In this document: positions 12,757 to 26,341 of the stretch, one piece after another | Layout of the letters: the number at the start of each line of letters is the position of its first letter | How positions within the stretch are numbered: the first letter of the stretch is position 1 | Origin: Apostichopus japonicus | Taxonomy: Eukaryota > Echinodermata > Holothuroidea > Aspidochirotida > Stichopodidae | Length of the DNA: 64,000 bases | Direction of reading: 5' to 3' | Assembly (NCBI RefSeq): GCF_037975245.1 | Contig: NC_092582.1 | Coordinates: 26,142,077-26,206,076 of the forward strand | Translations under genes and position numbers: made by a program | Notes under the pieces: generated by a model | Databases searched by the model: none | Seen by the model: the letters and a program-made list of their open reading frames with translations, nothing else | Told to the model about the DNA's origin: nothing

Positions 12757-14930
12757 GTATTGTCACAATGACGTCATAATGGACACATTCAAAATTTCTT
12801 ACATTTAGTTAAGGCTTTACCAACTTTGTGAATTTCTTTTGACTTGTTGATTGTTGTTGATTCACATACAATAGAGTAATGAACCAGCAACACATGATTG
12901 CCAGTTAATATGAAGGAGACACCAAGAACAGTCTTGTGATAGTAAACAACGAAGTGAATAATAGAAATCTAACAACACTAAACATTGCTGAGCTTGGTTG
13001 ATTTGAGAGATAAGTCAAATTCCTTTCATTTCGCTCTTTCGAGATCACAACCTTATAAGATGTTTTTGTGAGTAGCAATCAAATCAATTGATGCTTTAAA
13101 TCTCTTTCAGAAAGTAGTAGGAATCATACACTTTAGGCAACTTAATTACACTGTGACAATTATTGTGTAAAGTTTTGAAGTAATGTTGTGCCCCTCGGAG
13201 TCTGGCAACCCTCCCTCCCCCGCCCGACAAACACACACATTTAAATACATCCACACTTCCGCTTAAAACCATTTTTTTTTTTAATCTGAATTGCAGAATA
13301 ACCCCGCAATGTGAAACTTCATTCTTTCGCAAGCCCTGCAAACGAAGTTGTTGTTTCACTGAAATTGTTGCAAAGTGTAGTAAAATATAAACGAAAACAA
13401 AATAGAGACCAAACATGTATCGGAACTGTTTGTACTTGATGTATCGTACTCAAAATATATATTCTGAGGGGTGACATGGTCATAAAGACTTTAAAAAGGC
13501 TAGGATAAGACATTTGTTCTGCATTTTTTGGGGGGAGTGGGGGGTCTTTAGTCCTTCCCCAGAAAAAGGGGAAGCTTAGACTTCAAATGATACCTTCTGA
13601 GGCAAAGTTTGACTTATATGACTTGACTCATGTCCAATATCTACATCTAAACGCAACATGCTTTAACGTGCTTTAACTAAATTCAAAGTTAGTTTGAAAT
13701 GCGTGGTGTTGGGGTGGGGGGGGGGGTGGGGAGACACCACATCACCCCCGTAATGGGCGCTTGTTTCGAGTAAAATCTAAATATAATGGCGAACATTTAA
13801 CATCCATGAATGATTTGCCTTGAAAAGGTAATAGCATGAAGGAAACCATTTATAACTGCATGTGAAATTAAAACCATGTTTTATTTATGTGTACACTTCT
13901 ATAGAGTAAATAAAGCACGGAGGTATACAGTACAATAGTGTGTTACTCATTAAGTGTTCCAGAACGGGTAACTATTTCCTTCTTGTCACATAGTTGCCAT
14001 GGCAACCAAGCAGAAATTGTTAAATCATCAGTAGACATTTCATTATATATTTTCTTATCATATGAACATCTTTTTTAAATCAGTAAGGTAAAGAGTGAAC
14101 GTCTAGTGAGACTAATATGATACTGAAATAGTTTTTTGCTTACACTAACGCTGTATTTGGAAACAGAAAATAGAATTTCACTATAATCAATTGAGAACGC
14201 GACCTCATAGGTATACAAACAGAAAAAATAAATTCCTGTCTCAAATTGATTTCAAGTCGGTCGACAAATTAGAGACAAATTCAGCGTGGTCGTACATTAA
14301 CGAAAGTAAGAGTTATAATACAAAAACGAAGTAAAAAAACAATCGGTCTGTCTGTTACTCCATTACGTCTACATTGCCTCAGATATGGATAATGTTAGGC
14401 CAATATATTTAAAGCAGCTCCCAGAGGCTTCGCCCCCTGAACCCCCCCCCCCCCCCCAAGGCCTTGCACTACAATCCGCTGACAATTGAGTTCTGCACAT
14501 AAATAGGTTTCTGCTTTCAAAATTTCTTCAAGGGATTGAAAAATATCTGCAAACGCTGCAGCTTAAGTCCAGTGGAGCCTGCTGGGAATAGAGGACTACA
14601 CTTGATTTATAACATGTGTTTTGTGTGTTGGTGCTTTAAATTCGCTACGAGAGAACAAGGAATATCACCAACTGCAAAAAATTCAAGGGCTTCTCCTCGT
14701 GGATCCCACCAGTGTTTGAAATATATTCCAGAAAAATTCAATTCCTTATCTTATGTGTAGATTTGTGGTTGAACTCACTATAAGAGATCACGAATATCTA
14801 AAAATGATGCTGTTTCCCGTGGCTTTAGCCCCTCGACCCCGCTTCGGCTCTGAGAAACGTTCTGTACAATGGTTAAGCTTCTTCCTGACAACTCTTTCTA
14901 CAAGTTCTGCAGCTTCCGGGACTTCGCATC

Positions 14931-16762
14931 CAGGCGCGTATCCAGGATTTTCTAAACTTCTCAGGCTTGAAAATGACCAACCAGATGAACACTTTTGCCT
15001 GAGAACCAAGTATTTCCCAAAAGTTTTTTTTTTTCCATCCATAACCTTTTTGGAGATTGTCACCAGTTACACATCATGTTCGACCTCATTGCATGTCCTA
15101 TGGATCATTGCTTTTGTAGGTGATTCTACGTCACGGCCCACAATATCCGAAAGCCCCACTTTTGAAGGTTTTAAGCCCATTATTTGTTGAGAATTTAAAA
15201 TTCACATTTCTCGTTAATAAAAATCACTTCAAAACATACCCATAATGTTGCACAAAATTCAATATATGGACAACTAATATAGAAAAAAAACCTTCAACCC
15301 CTAATATACAGGTCAAAATTGCACGAGTAGAGGAAAGTATGATGAAGAATGTTGGTGAGGAAATTTTCTAAAATTCAGACACAGTTAATTTATTGGTGTA
15401 GAAATATTAAAACCTCTTATAATGGCTATTATAAAACTTGGTTGAAGGAAATGAAAAATAGCAAATATTTCCGATATCAGGTATATCGAAACCGAACACT
15501 ACACACATAGGCGTAGGTCCCGTAGGAGGCGGGGGCTGCAGCCCCCCTCCCCCCGAAACCAAATTTTTTCCCATTTTTTCGGGCACCTACTGAAAGAAAA
15601 ATAAATAGCAATGAATAGCTTAAAAATTATCTCCTTGGTAAGTTGTAAGCTTGGCCGACATTACTACTGTAAAAGAGAGTTTTGACATAAATGGATCTGT
15701 ACGCTTTTTCTCCATCTACATGAGACATTTTTCGTTGTTTACATTAACATCCGGCGGTATACTGTGCAACTTTGACGGACCGTAAGGTACACGATGCCAT
15801 GCAATGTAATGGCCGATGCTTGCTTATATGATATTGGCATCGATATGTTGAACGCGAAAATGTTTGGCTTTTTTTCGGGCAAGTCGTTACAGCTCCAAAT
15901 CCAATTGGGCTCCTACGCCTTTGACTACACACATAGACAGTTTTTGAGGCTGTTCATCGTGGAACATGCATTTCAATGCTCACTGATATGATATTATATC
16001 TGTTATTTGCTTAACAAATTCGAACAGCTGTGTAGCGAGTTATTGCCAAGAGAGGGGCGAAGCCTGTAGGCAAACTATCTAAGCGAAGCGCCACCATCAG
16101 TTGGCGCGAAGCGTACAAGAAAATTGTTGGCCGAAAATGCCTCCCAGATCGCTGAAAATGACACGTCCCAGGCCTTGTAAGTTGCATCTAAGCATTGTCT
16201 ATTTTGAATTTACTAGCAATGTCATAAAGAAAATTTGCTCGGGGGGGGGGGGGCGGTCGCCGCCTTCCCGAAATGCGTCATGTTCCCCGATGACTCGGTC
16301 GAGTTCAAGATCAGCCACAGTTGGTTCCATATAGCACAATTGTACAATTGTTTAAGGCGTCCATAAACACACACGCGTTATGATAGACTATATATAGTAT
16401 TTATATAGATACATTAGTGAGAGAGGAAAAATGGAAACGTCAAAAATGGAGTTGTCGGTGTAAGGGGTAGGGTGAGGCGCACACCCCCTCCGTAATCCTT
16501 GATCTGTCACTGGCTACCATGTGTATATAATAGGGATCAGCGCTTTAACTATGACTGTTCCTCCGTTTCTCTTCCCGAGGTCTTGGCTATCTTCTACTCC
16601 CTCCTTTTCTCCTTTTTCTCTCTTTCTTCTTTTTCTTTTCCCTTCCTTTCTCTCCTCCTTTTCTTTTTTCCCTCCTTTTCCCTTTTTTCTTCTCTTTTTT
16701 TTTCTCCTCTTTTCCTTACCCGGGGGGCGCGCGCCCCCAACGCCCCCCTGGATACGCATCTG
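14931..16762 (+). mobile_element. Non-autonomous DNA transposon, copy 2 (1832 bp)
   Basis: It starts CAGGCGCGTATCCAGG and ends CCTGGATACGCATCTG. It is flanked by the exact 5-bp duplication GCATC (14926-14930 and 16763-16767). Compared with copies 3 and 4 it has lost the roughly 100-bp block just inside the left end, including the left GCGCCACC motif. It retains the nested MITE (15506-15923), the poly-G run near 16241 and the terminal pyrimidine tract (about 16580-16720). Confidence 0.88.
15506..15923 (+). mobile_element. Nested hAT-like MITE inside copy 2 (418 bp)
   Basis: Flanked by the perfect 8-bp duplication ACTACACA (15498-15505 and 15924-15931). The ends are CATAGGCGTAGG and, inverted, CAAAGGCGTAGGAGC. 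No coding capacity. The perfect duplication in this copy defines the MITE borders for the others. Confidence 0.8.
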
Positions 16763-19061
16763 GCATCGCACCCTTTGATAACATTAAACTATCAAAAAAA
16801 TATCTCATATTCATGTTTTGGGTCTGTAAATCTGCATGCAAAGCGAAATGTTCATAAAATAGGTTTTATTTTTTGATCTGATGAGTATTAGTTTCATTTT
16901 CAAGACATCAATATACATACTGTTTATAGATTCGGTACAGTGTCTCATTGGTATTACTTAATCAGGTAACGATGTATACTTTATTCCATATAACAGGTAA
17001 TATCTGTCGCAGTTTGAACTTTACATTTTCTTTGAATTTCGCTGAGATGCTGAAATGTTATAAAGAAAGATCCATTTTTTTTGTAGTAAGGCAGCTTACT
17101 GTGTTTCTTATAGTAACCAATGATCTTGCAAGTATTAGTTAAGAGAGGGATTCAGAGTAGATACAATTCAAGTAGTCTTATTTATCGGTCAACGCTTAAA
17201 TACAAGAAAAGATCAGTAACGTTGTATAAGTGAATGTTTTTAAATGTATTGCCCACCATCTTGTCTACATACGTCTACAAGAATGTGTAGAGGTTGTAGG
17301 TACCATGTATTTATTGTAGTCGTTTAAGTTAGTTAAAACCAAACGAACGCATTACTTAGCAGAAACGGATACAGGCGAGTGGTCGGGTGCAGGAGGGATG
17401 TATAAATATTTCACGCCGCGCTTCTTGCTTCAATGTTATTTTCTCGTTGGTTGTTGTGTTTTTTTCTTAAGGAGCTGCCGTATAGGTGCGTCTAACTGTA
17501 GTTTAATATATACGTTGTGTTTGGGGAATGTTCTTACTCATTAAATACAAGCAATGCTTAAGAGAAAGTATTCATCCTTCGCCTTGATCAAGTTAACTGC
17601 ACTGGATACACCTATGCTGCTGCATGGCTATGGTAGTCTCTGATGAAAAAGAAGTTATCGTGGTTATTCAAACTCTATATGTGTTTTTTATTTTAGTGGA
17701 AATGAGCATTGTCATATCGTCACCAGTATTGTTACTCAATCATTACCGTAAAACTAGAGACGTGCATTTAGTTATAGCAGGTGGGTAGATTTGGACCGAT
17801 AAAACGGCTGGTTATTAATAGAGTACGCACTGCAATTTTGATATCTTTGTAAGATCGGCTGCGATAGTCTAGGCTCGCATTCAAATTCCGGAATCAGAAA
17901 ATGTAAACAAACAGAACAAAAGGACGTTACAATGGTCTGTTCTATTTCAATTCAACACGTATTGTAATTGTATAAAATTGCTGCTGATAATTCTGTTTAG
18001 TTCGTGTTGTAGTTTTGTCACGGCCTTATTGATCTGAAAGACAAACCACAACGCAAAACATAATTTATATTGATATAATATCTCCATTCATATTTGTTTA
18101 CATGTAAGTGGCTTTTATCTCCATCAACACTTCTGTCGATAATATACTTTACTGTAGGTTTCTTGAAACTTCTTAGAAAAATTTGGACAGTGACAGTATT
18201 ATTGTTCAATGTTATAATTGTATTTCAAGTCATAATAACACGATGTTATATTTTACATGTACATTCCACCTCCATATAAGGGACAGGTAGAGAAATTGGT
18301 GTATTTAGTCCTATAGTGCTTTTGAAAACAAACTATCTAAGCAAGTGGCTGGAAACAAGAATACATAACAAGACTACATAAACCGTAGTTTACACAACTG
18401 ACATACTCTCAGAACATCGCAAATGTGATCACGTGATTATGACGATGATTTGTCTAGGCTTGTATATCCATAAATCCAATACTATTTTTTCTATTGTCAA
18501 CATTTAAATTATTGGCTTTCATGATCTGTGATGACGTCACTGATGTCGAGTATTTACTGATCAGTTCATCATCTCATGGATTATGATTTTTGATCTGAGC
18601 ATCGAATAATCGACTATCATGATTTGATTTACTAATGTAGTCCAAGATTCGTTCCTAATTGAATTGTTGCACATGTTTTATATATGATAAGTGTACAACT
18701 GATCAGTTATATTAATGAGATGATAACAATTTTAACCTGATTGGTATATAACTAAGGGGATAAATGGCTGTAAACTGATTAGGATATAAAATACAGATGA
18801 TAATGATAGAAAACTGATCGGTAATCTTACTGAGCTATAAGGATTGTAAACTGACCAGCTATATTAATTAGATGATAATGATAGTAAACTGATCAGATCA
18901 AACTTAAGGAATTAACTAGATTGATTACTCAGCTGATATGGAGTTGTTATCGAGAGCTTACATAAATCCGGTGAATATAATGTTTACTTTTTCATTCCAG
19001 ACAAAGAAAGATTAAAGTTGCACTTATAATTTACATGAGTCTCTTTCATTTTATTAATCAG

Positions 19062-19123
19062 TTTGGAACTGGAAATCGTCGGGGAGTCATCGCCGCCTGA
19101 ATCTACAGACTGGTCAATGGCAG
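19062..19123 (+). CDS. LRR gene coding exon c
   Basis: This 62-base exon has acceptor ttattaatcag and donor gtaaga. Taken in the phase left by exon b it reads V-WNWKSSGSHRRLNLQTGQWQ and ends exactly on a codon boundary, which is the phase the next exon needs. A second frame (LELEIVGESSPPESTDW) is also open but would not match the neighbouring phases. The peptide is polar and aromatic, and I see no named domain. It is probably the segment just after the last LRR. The exon is real by splice signals; the frame choice is an inference from phase. Confidence 0.62.
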
Positions 19124-19695
19124 GTAAGAGATTATTGACATTTCCTTCAGCTATTGCTTGTAATGCAAGTCTGGGCAGATCATTTCAGTAAAGTTGCCCT
19201 ATACCCTCCGTGTGTTCCATCCTATAGCTAATTTCTATAGATAAATTTGATTTCCGGAGTTACTTGATCTACGTCAGCGTTAGAAGATGTGATGTAAAGT
19301 AAAGAATTAGTGGGGGGTTGGGGGGAGGTGGTATTTATGACATCAACTTCCAGATCCCTTTCCCTTGCTCCACGGTTTCCTTATTTTTGCTGAGTGTCAT
19401 TCTGTCCCCCAAAGTAGCCTCTGTGTGTCCCTCATTACACAAACAACTGCTTCATAAATTAAAATCATCTCTCGAAATATAGAATCAATATTAAATACTC
19501 AGTGATAAACAAAGGAATTGGAGCAAAATCAGTCTATCTTGCTTCCAGAGTCCATTAATCTCAGTCAGCTCTTTACTCGTTTACCTCTCTACTGACACAT
19601 ACATAATTTAAATTCTATACTTCTGTCAAACTGTTCAAATCACAATAAACAGTATACATAACATACTTTGCTCTAATAGATATTATTGTTATTAA

Positions 19696-21604
19696 CAGGG
19701 GCGTATCCAGGATTTTCTAACCCGGGGGGCGCGAATTACTATTTAAGTGGAGCGCCACCGACAGTTGGCGCGCAGCGTACAAGAAAATTTCTGGGTTTTA
19801 TACCCCCCCCCCCCCTCCAGATCACCGGAAATGGCACTTCTCGTGCTTGAAATGACTAACCAGATGAACACTTTTGCCTGAGAAGCAAGTATTTCCCAAT
19901 AGTTTTTTTTTTTCATCCATAACCTTTTTGAAGATTTTCACCAGTTACACATCATGTTCGACCTCATCGCATGTCCTGTGGATCATTGCTTTTGTAGGTG
20001 ATTCTACGTCGCGGCCCACAATACCCGACAGCCCCACTTTTGAAGGTTTTCAGCCCATTATTTTGTTCAGAATTTGAAAATTCACATTTCTCGTGAATAA
20101 ACTCACCTCAAAACATACCCATAATGTTGCAAAAAATGGCATCTATGGACAACCAATATAGAAAAACCTCCTTGAACCTCTAACAGACCGGTCAAACTTA
20201 CACCAGTAGAGGGAAGTATGATGAATGTTGGACTGAAATTTTCGAAAATTCAGACACAGTTAATGGATTTGTGTACAAATATTAAACCCTCTTATAACGG
20301 CTATTATAAAACTTGGTTGAAGGAAATGAAAAAATACCAGACATTTCCGAAACCGAACACTACACACATAGGCGTAGGAGGCGGGGGGGGGGGGGCTCCT
20401 AATGAAAGAAAAATAAATTGTAATAATGTAGATAAAGAAATGAATAGTTTAAAAAATATCTCCTTGATAATTAAAATAAAGTTTGGCCGGCTAATTCGCC
20501 ATTACTAATGTAAAAGAGAATTAGACATAATTGGACCTAATAATGCTTTTTATCCATCTACATAGGACAATCCGTTGTTAACATTAGCATCCTGCGGTAT
20601 ACTGCGCAATTTCCACAGACCGTACGGTACACGATGTCATGCGATGTAATAACCGATGGCTGCTTATATGATATTGATATGTTGAACGCGCCCGAAAAAT
20701 TTACGTTATATTTTTCGGGCAAGTCGTTACAGCCTCCCCCCCCCCCCCCCCCCGAAATCAAATTGGGTTCTTATGACTCCACACATCGACAGTTTTGAGG
20801 CTGTTCATCCTGGAACCGCCATTTTCATGCTCACTGATATCATGTGATATCTGCTGTTTGCTTTACAAATTCGAACAGGCGCGTAGCGAATAATTTGCCA
20901 AGGGAGGGGCGAAGCCTGTAGGCAAACTATCTAAGGGTAGCGCCACCACGAGTTGGCGCGAAGCGTACAAGAAAATTTTGGCCGAAAATGCCTCCCAGAT
21001 CGCTGGAAATGACACTTCCCATTGCCTTTTAAGTTGCATCTACTGTAAGCATTTTCTATTTCGAAATTACTAGCGATATATCATCAAAAAAATATGTTCG
21101 GGGGGGGGGGGGGCGGTCGCTTTCTTCCCGAAATGTGTCATGTTCCCCAACGACTCGGTCGAGTTCGAGACCAGCCACAGTTGGTTTCATAGCACAATTG
21201 TTTAAGGCGTCCATACACACACTCGCGTTATGATAGACCATATTTATATAGATACATTAGTGTGAGAGGAAAAATGGAAACATCAAAAATGGAGTTGTCG
21301 GTGTAAGGGGTAGGGTGAGGCGCACGCCCCTTCCGAAATCCTCGTTCCGTCACTGGCTACCCGGCCATGTGTATATAATAGGGATCAGCGCTGTAATGAT
21401 GTCACTGTTTCTCCTACTCTTCCCGATGTCTTGGCGTTTTTTTTTTACTCCCTCCTTTTCTCCTTTCTCTCTCCTTCTTTTTCTTTTCCCTTCCTCCTCA
21501 TTTTTCCCCTCTTTTTTTCCCTTTTTTCTTCTCTTTTTTTCTCTCCTCTTTTTCCTACCCGGGGGGCGCGCGCCCCCAACGCCCCCACCCTGGATACGCT
21601 CCTG
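19696..21604 (+). mobile_element. Non-autonomous DNA transposon, copy 3 (1909 bp)
   Basis: It starts CAGGGGCGTATCCAGG and ends CCTGGATACGCTCCTG. The flanks share TATTAA (19690-19695 and 21605-21610), six bases here rather than five. Layout: left end, GCGCCACC motif (19738-19780), nested MITE (20367-20775), second motif (20926-20967), poly-G run near 21099, pyrimidine tract and right end. No transposase frame. Confidence 0.87.
20367..20775 (+). mobile_element. Nested hAT-like MITE inside copy 3 (409 bp)
   Basis: Flanked by ACTACACA (20359-20366) and ACTCCACA (20776-20783), the same target duplication as in copy 2 with one mismatch. It sits at the same position of the host element. Confidence 0.75.
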
Positions 21605-22326
21605 TATTAACTTCATGTTACCAATTCCGCAGTGAAAAATGACAGTGTCAAAAAAAGAAATAAGAATTTCATTTTTTAATGAACTAATTAAAGGAATAAT
21701 TACAATGGATTTAAGGTTTTGGATCGTGTTTTTTCTAGGCTACATATGATATTCCACCAGACAAAGTAGGAAAGGTTTGATTTATGAATGAGATTAAAGC
21801 GGATAGCTGTTATTGTACAGGCGCGTATCCAGGATTTTCTAACCCGGGGGGGCGCGAATTACTATCTAAGGGGAGCGCCACCATCGGTTGGCGTGCAGCG
21901 TACAAGAAAATTTCTGGTTTTGATACCCCCCAGATCACCGGAAATGACACTTGTCGGGCTTGAAAATGACCATCCAGATGTACACTTTTGCCTGAGAACC
22001 AAGTATTTCCCAATAGTTTTTTTCCCATCCATAACCTTTTTGAAGATTTTCACCAGTCACACATCATGTTCGACCTCATCGCGTCTCCTGTGGATCATTG
22101 CTTTTTGTAGATGATTCTACGTCGCGGCCCACAATACCCGACAGCCTCAGGTTATAAGCCCAATTTTTGTTCAGAATTTCAAAATTCACATTTCTCGTGA
22201 TTAAACTCACTTCAAAACATACCCATATTGTTGCAAAAAATTTCATCTATGGACAACCAATATAGAAAAACCTCCTTGAACCCCTAACAGACTGGTCAAA
22301 ATGGCACGAGTAGAGGAAAATATGAT

Positions 22327-23155
22327 CATAGGCGTACGGGACCATTTCAGTTTGGGTGGGGGGTGGGTCAGAAACTTTTGTGCCCGAAAGTTCCCGTGAC
22401 ACTATCTAAGCGGAGCGCCACCATCGGTTGGCGCGTAGCGTACAAGATTTTTTTTGGCAAAAGATGCCTCTCAGATTGCCGGAAATGGCACTTCTGAGGC
22501 CTTGCAAATTGCATCTAAACATTCTTTATTTTATAATCTCACATCTTAGAAATTGACATTCCCCCAAAAATTTAGTAAATTAGAAGAAGAAAAAATGGTA
22601 ACATCACTTTGAAGGGGAAAAATAGGACAGTATATTTTTTAGGCTCCTATTTAGTTACCGATATTTATTATTTTAACACAGTACTCAGCTACTTCCAGAA
22701 AAACATACGTTGTTCAATTGTAGGCGGGATAATATCGCTGGGTCGGGTGAGACTGCAATTTGTCTAACAATAAAAAATACAAAAAATAACAAAGAATATG
22801 ATAAACCTGTACTTCTAGGCTTGTAGGCACTACCCCCCCCCCCCCCCCACCATCCATGAACAAGAAAACGTTTCTTATATACACTCATGTCGGGGATGTC
22901 CAGGTATACAGTTGACTACTTAGAAAAAGTTTTGGATGATAGTGCAAAAAGCGTGGTAGCCCAGATGAGCTGCGCTTACGGTGGTGTTACACGGAAATAT
23001 CCGGGCAACATGATGCTAATTAAGAAAATCGTTAGGCCTATATTAATATTAATGTCACAAAACAAATAACATAAAACGCTCTCCACAGAATTTTCGGGCA
23101 AAATTTGAAAAAGATTCGGGCAAGCTACTGCATATTTATATATTCATATATATAT
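22327..23155. mobile_element. Divergent insert or replacement within copy 4
   Basis: It begins CATAGGCGTACGGGACC, similar to the nested MITE end, right after the host sequence, then carries its own GCGCCACC motif (22401-22443) and a poly-C run near 22831. Host-type sequence resumes at 23161. The right border is approximate and no target duplication is visible, so this may be a different MITE that recombined with the resident one. Confidence 0.5.
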
Positions 23156-23474
23156 TTTTTCTCCTTGGTAATTAAAATAAAGTTCTAAGCTTGGCCGACT
23201 AATTCGCCATTACTAATGTAAAAGAGTTTTGACATAATTGGACCTCCATGCTTTTTCTCAATCTACATAGGACAAAACGTTGTTTATATGAGCATCCAGC
23301 GGTATACTGCGCAACTCTCAGTGACCGTACGGTACATGATGGCATGCGAAGTAATAACCGATGCTTGCTTATATGATATTGACATTAACAATGTTGATTA
23401 TGTTGAAATGTTGGTTATATTTTTCGGGGAAGTCGTTACAGCTCCCCAAATCAAATTGGGCTCCTTCGCCTTTC
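23156..23474 (+). mobile_element. Right part of the nested MITE in copy 4
   Basis: It aligns with the right part of the 418-bp MITE and ends before ACTACACA (23475-23482), the MITE's target duplication. The left duplication is missing. Confidence 0.6.
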
Positions 23475-26292
23475 ACTACACACAAACAGTTTTGAGGCTC
23501 TTCATCCTGGAAAGCCATTTTCATGCTCACTAATATGATGTGATATCTGCTGTTTGCTTTACAAATTCGAACTGGTGCGTAGCGAATAATTTGTCAAGGG
23601 AGGGGCGAAGCCTGTTGGCAAACTATCTAAGCGTAGCGCCATGATGGTTGGCGCGAAGCGTACAAGAAAATTTTACTTGAAAATGCCTCCGAGATCGCTG
23701 GAAATGACACTTCCCATGCCTTGTAAGTTGCATCTAAGCATTTTCTATTTCGAATTGACTAGCGATATCATAATAAAAATATGCTCGGGGGGGGGGGGGC
23801 GGCGGTCGCCCCATTCCCGAGATGCGTCATGTTCCCCGACGCCTCGGTCGAGTTCGAGACCAGCCACAGTTGGTTTCATAGCACAATTGTTTAAGGCGTC
23901 CATACATACACGCGCGTTATGGTAGACCATATATAGTATATATATAGATACATTAGTGAGAGAGACAAGATGGAAACATCAAAAATGGAGTTGTCGGTGT
24001 AAGGGGTAGGGTGAGGCGTACGCCCTTCCGAAATCCTCGATCCGTCACTGGCTACCCGACCATGTGTATGTAATACTAGGTTCAGCGCAGCGCTGTCACT
24101 GGCGGTGTCTTGGCGTTTATCTTCTGCTTCCTCCTTTTCTCCTTTTTCTCTCCTTCTTCTTTTTCTTTTCCCTTCCTTCCTCTCCTCCTCCTCGTTTTCC
24201 CCCTTTTTCCCCCTTTTTCTTCCTTTTCCCCCCCTTTTTTCCTTTTTTCTTCTCTTTTTTTTCTCTTTTTTTTTTCTCTCCTCTTTTTCTTACCCGGGGG
24301 GCGCGCGCCCCCAACGCCCCCCCCTGGATACGCACCTGTTGTAAACATTCAAGTTCCGCTTTTAATCTTTTCAGTAGGATTCCAAGTATAACTTCACCAT
24401 AGATATAATGCACAGCAATGATTAAGAGGATCACCGATGAATTAAGCAAACATTATATTCTATGGACACTTTGTGGAAATTTATGGTATTAAAGAGCACG
24501 TGAATTCTAAGATTTGTATGCGTTCCTCGCATCGTTAACAGTGGTGGGCAGATGTGGTTAGATTACCTCCAGTTTCTGTAGATGGGTGAATTAAGTGTGG
24601 CTTGATTTCCCTCCCGACGCAAACACACATACACACAGTAAGATATATTATCTTTTATCTAGATATCTTGCTTCAGGTTACTTCTAGACGGATCTGTTAC
24701 ATAGTTCAAAGGTTCTTGTTTCATTCTCTACTTTTGTGTAAAATGTTCATCTCTTGAAGCAGTCGTCACGTACTAGAGGTAAGGGTGAAGGAAACAATAC
24801 AGCCTGAAGAAAAATAACGTGAAGTCACTGAATATTTACAAGAATAAATATACTATGAAAGAAGAAATTATCATTCTAACTGAAGTTTTGTAAGAGCAAG
24901 TTGCTGACAAGTAATACATTACGTCCCTTGCACACAAATTTGTAGTACAGCGGGTTATATTAATGGTTTGTTTGATGGGAGATGGTGGGGCGGCGGGTAG
25001 AGACAGTCAGATTTATTTTGTACATTGTAGATGCTGCGAAGCACTGTACGCTAATATATAGCGCTGACTACAGTATATGGCTAGCTGATAAAAGTATCTT
25101 TACTATCTTATCTACTTATTGCTATCTTAAGAATAGTAACATTATAAAGCATGACTTGTGTCCTTTTTTGGTTACAAGAAAATGAGACAATGAGTCACAC
25201 TTTGGATACTTGTGGAATTAGTTAAAGCAGCTACTTTACTCTTATTATTAAACCGGAAAATTTAAATTCTGGCGTATCCTTTAACCAAAGTAATATACAA
25301 ACCTACAAATACATATTGATGTGGTATTAGCTTAATAGCTATAGAGGGGGAGGGGGAGAGAAGGGAGGGGAGGGGGTTAAGACTCGTGCGATGGGGTTTA
25401 TGAGGGGGCTTAAATTAATAAATAGGGTAGTGGATTATTTCTTGCCAGGAAACATGATACATGAAGGTAAGACAACAGTACAAAGAATCATAACTAATCT
25501 GGTTACGTAATATTACATCACTGGAAATAACTGGTAATATACATGTACACGTATGATGGAAGCCGTATGTACATAAATGAGCTGTACCACACTAAACAGA
25601 AGCTTTATCGGCATGTATCATTCCAAGAAATTATAAATTTCATTTTCATCCGATGTACCTGTGAGAAAGCTCAGATAAGAACGTTGCAAACAGGGAGGAC
25701 AAGTGTTACATACAGAGAAACAACGGTCCCTGCACATAATATATCACCCTAGGAATATGTATGAGAGATTTGGTTGGTCCTTCCATTTTCAAGTTGTGTG
25801 ACGACAATCATTTTAAATTCCCCCTGAAGCTGGGGGTGGGGCGGGTGGGTGAAAGAGCTGGTAATACACTAATGCTAGTACAAACCAATCCACATTCTTC
25901 TACAATAACTTCGATATTAATGCAGTTTATAACGTAATGCGGTAACGACTATACGCTGACAAATATGAAGAATGTAAGTGAAGGGAATTTGTTTGGTTGA
26001 GTAGAATGTAATGAAGTTTTGGAAAGGAAGTAAAAGATAAGCAAGAAACTAAGTATTTTATCAACCACTGTGATAAGACTTGGGTGTGGGGGCATAACGG
26101 GTAATAGGAACAATTTTATGTCGGGTTGAAGTTGGTTGTGAACATCAGACTAACCGTTTTCCAGAATGCAAATGCTGGACATGTTGACGATCGATATAGA
26201 TGAAGGAAGATGCGAAACTTGTATTGATAATATGAAAGAAAATTGAAGACTACTGTATTTCGAAATTCGTGAAATTATTATATCCGTTATTA

Positions 26293-26341
26293 TCGTATAC
26301 TCCGAGTATGGAGTCCTCACAGAGTTCTATAGAGTATACGA
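26293..26341. repeat. Short inverted repeat, 10-bp arms
   Basis: TCGTATACTC at 26293-26302 and its reverse complement at 26332-26341, with a 29-base spacer that itself contains ACTCCGAGTATGGAGT. Confidence 0.6.

Larger units (their letters stand above)
12757..19061 (+). other. Intron of LRR gene, 6.3 kb
   Basis: Between exons b and c. It holds transposon copy 2 (14931-16762), poly-G/C runs near 13522, 13719 and 14441, and otherwise AT-rich sequence. I see no other gene or RNA. Confidence 0.6.
21818..24338 (+). mobile_element. Non-autonomous DNA transposon, copy 4 (2521 bp)
   Basis: It starts CAGGCGCGTATCCAGG and ends CCTGGATACGCACCTG, with the exact 5-bp duplication TTGTA (21813-21817 and 24339-24343). 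It is the longest copy because 22327 to about 23155 is foreign sequence replacing the left part of the nested MITE. The remainder aligns with copy 3. The pyrimidine tract is about 24115-24290. Confidence 0.87.

Noticed and set aside
23888-23950. Possible small RNA gene shared by all four transposon copies near the GTTATGATAGAC block
   Set aside because: The conservation is explained by common descent of the transposon copies; no promoter boxes seen.
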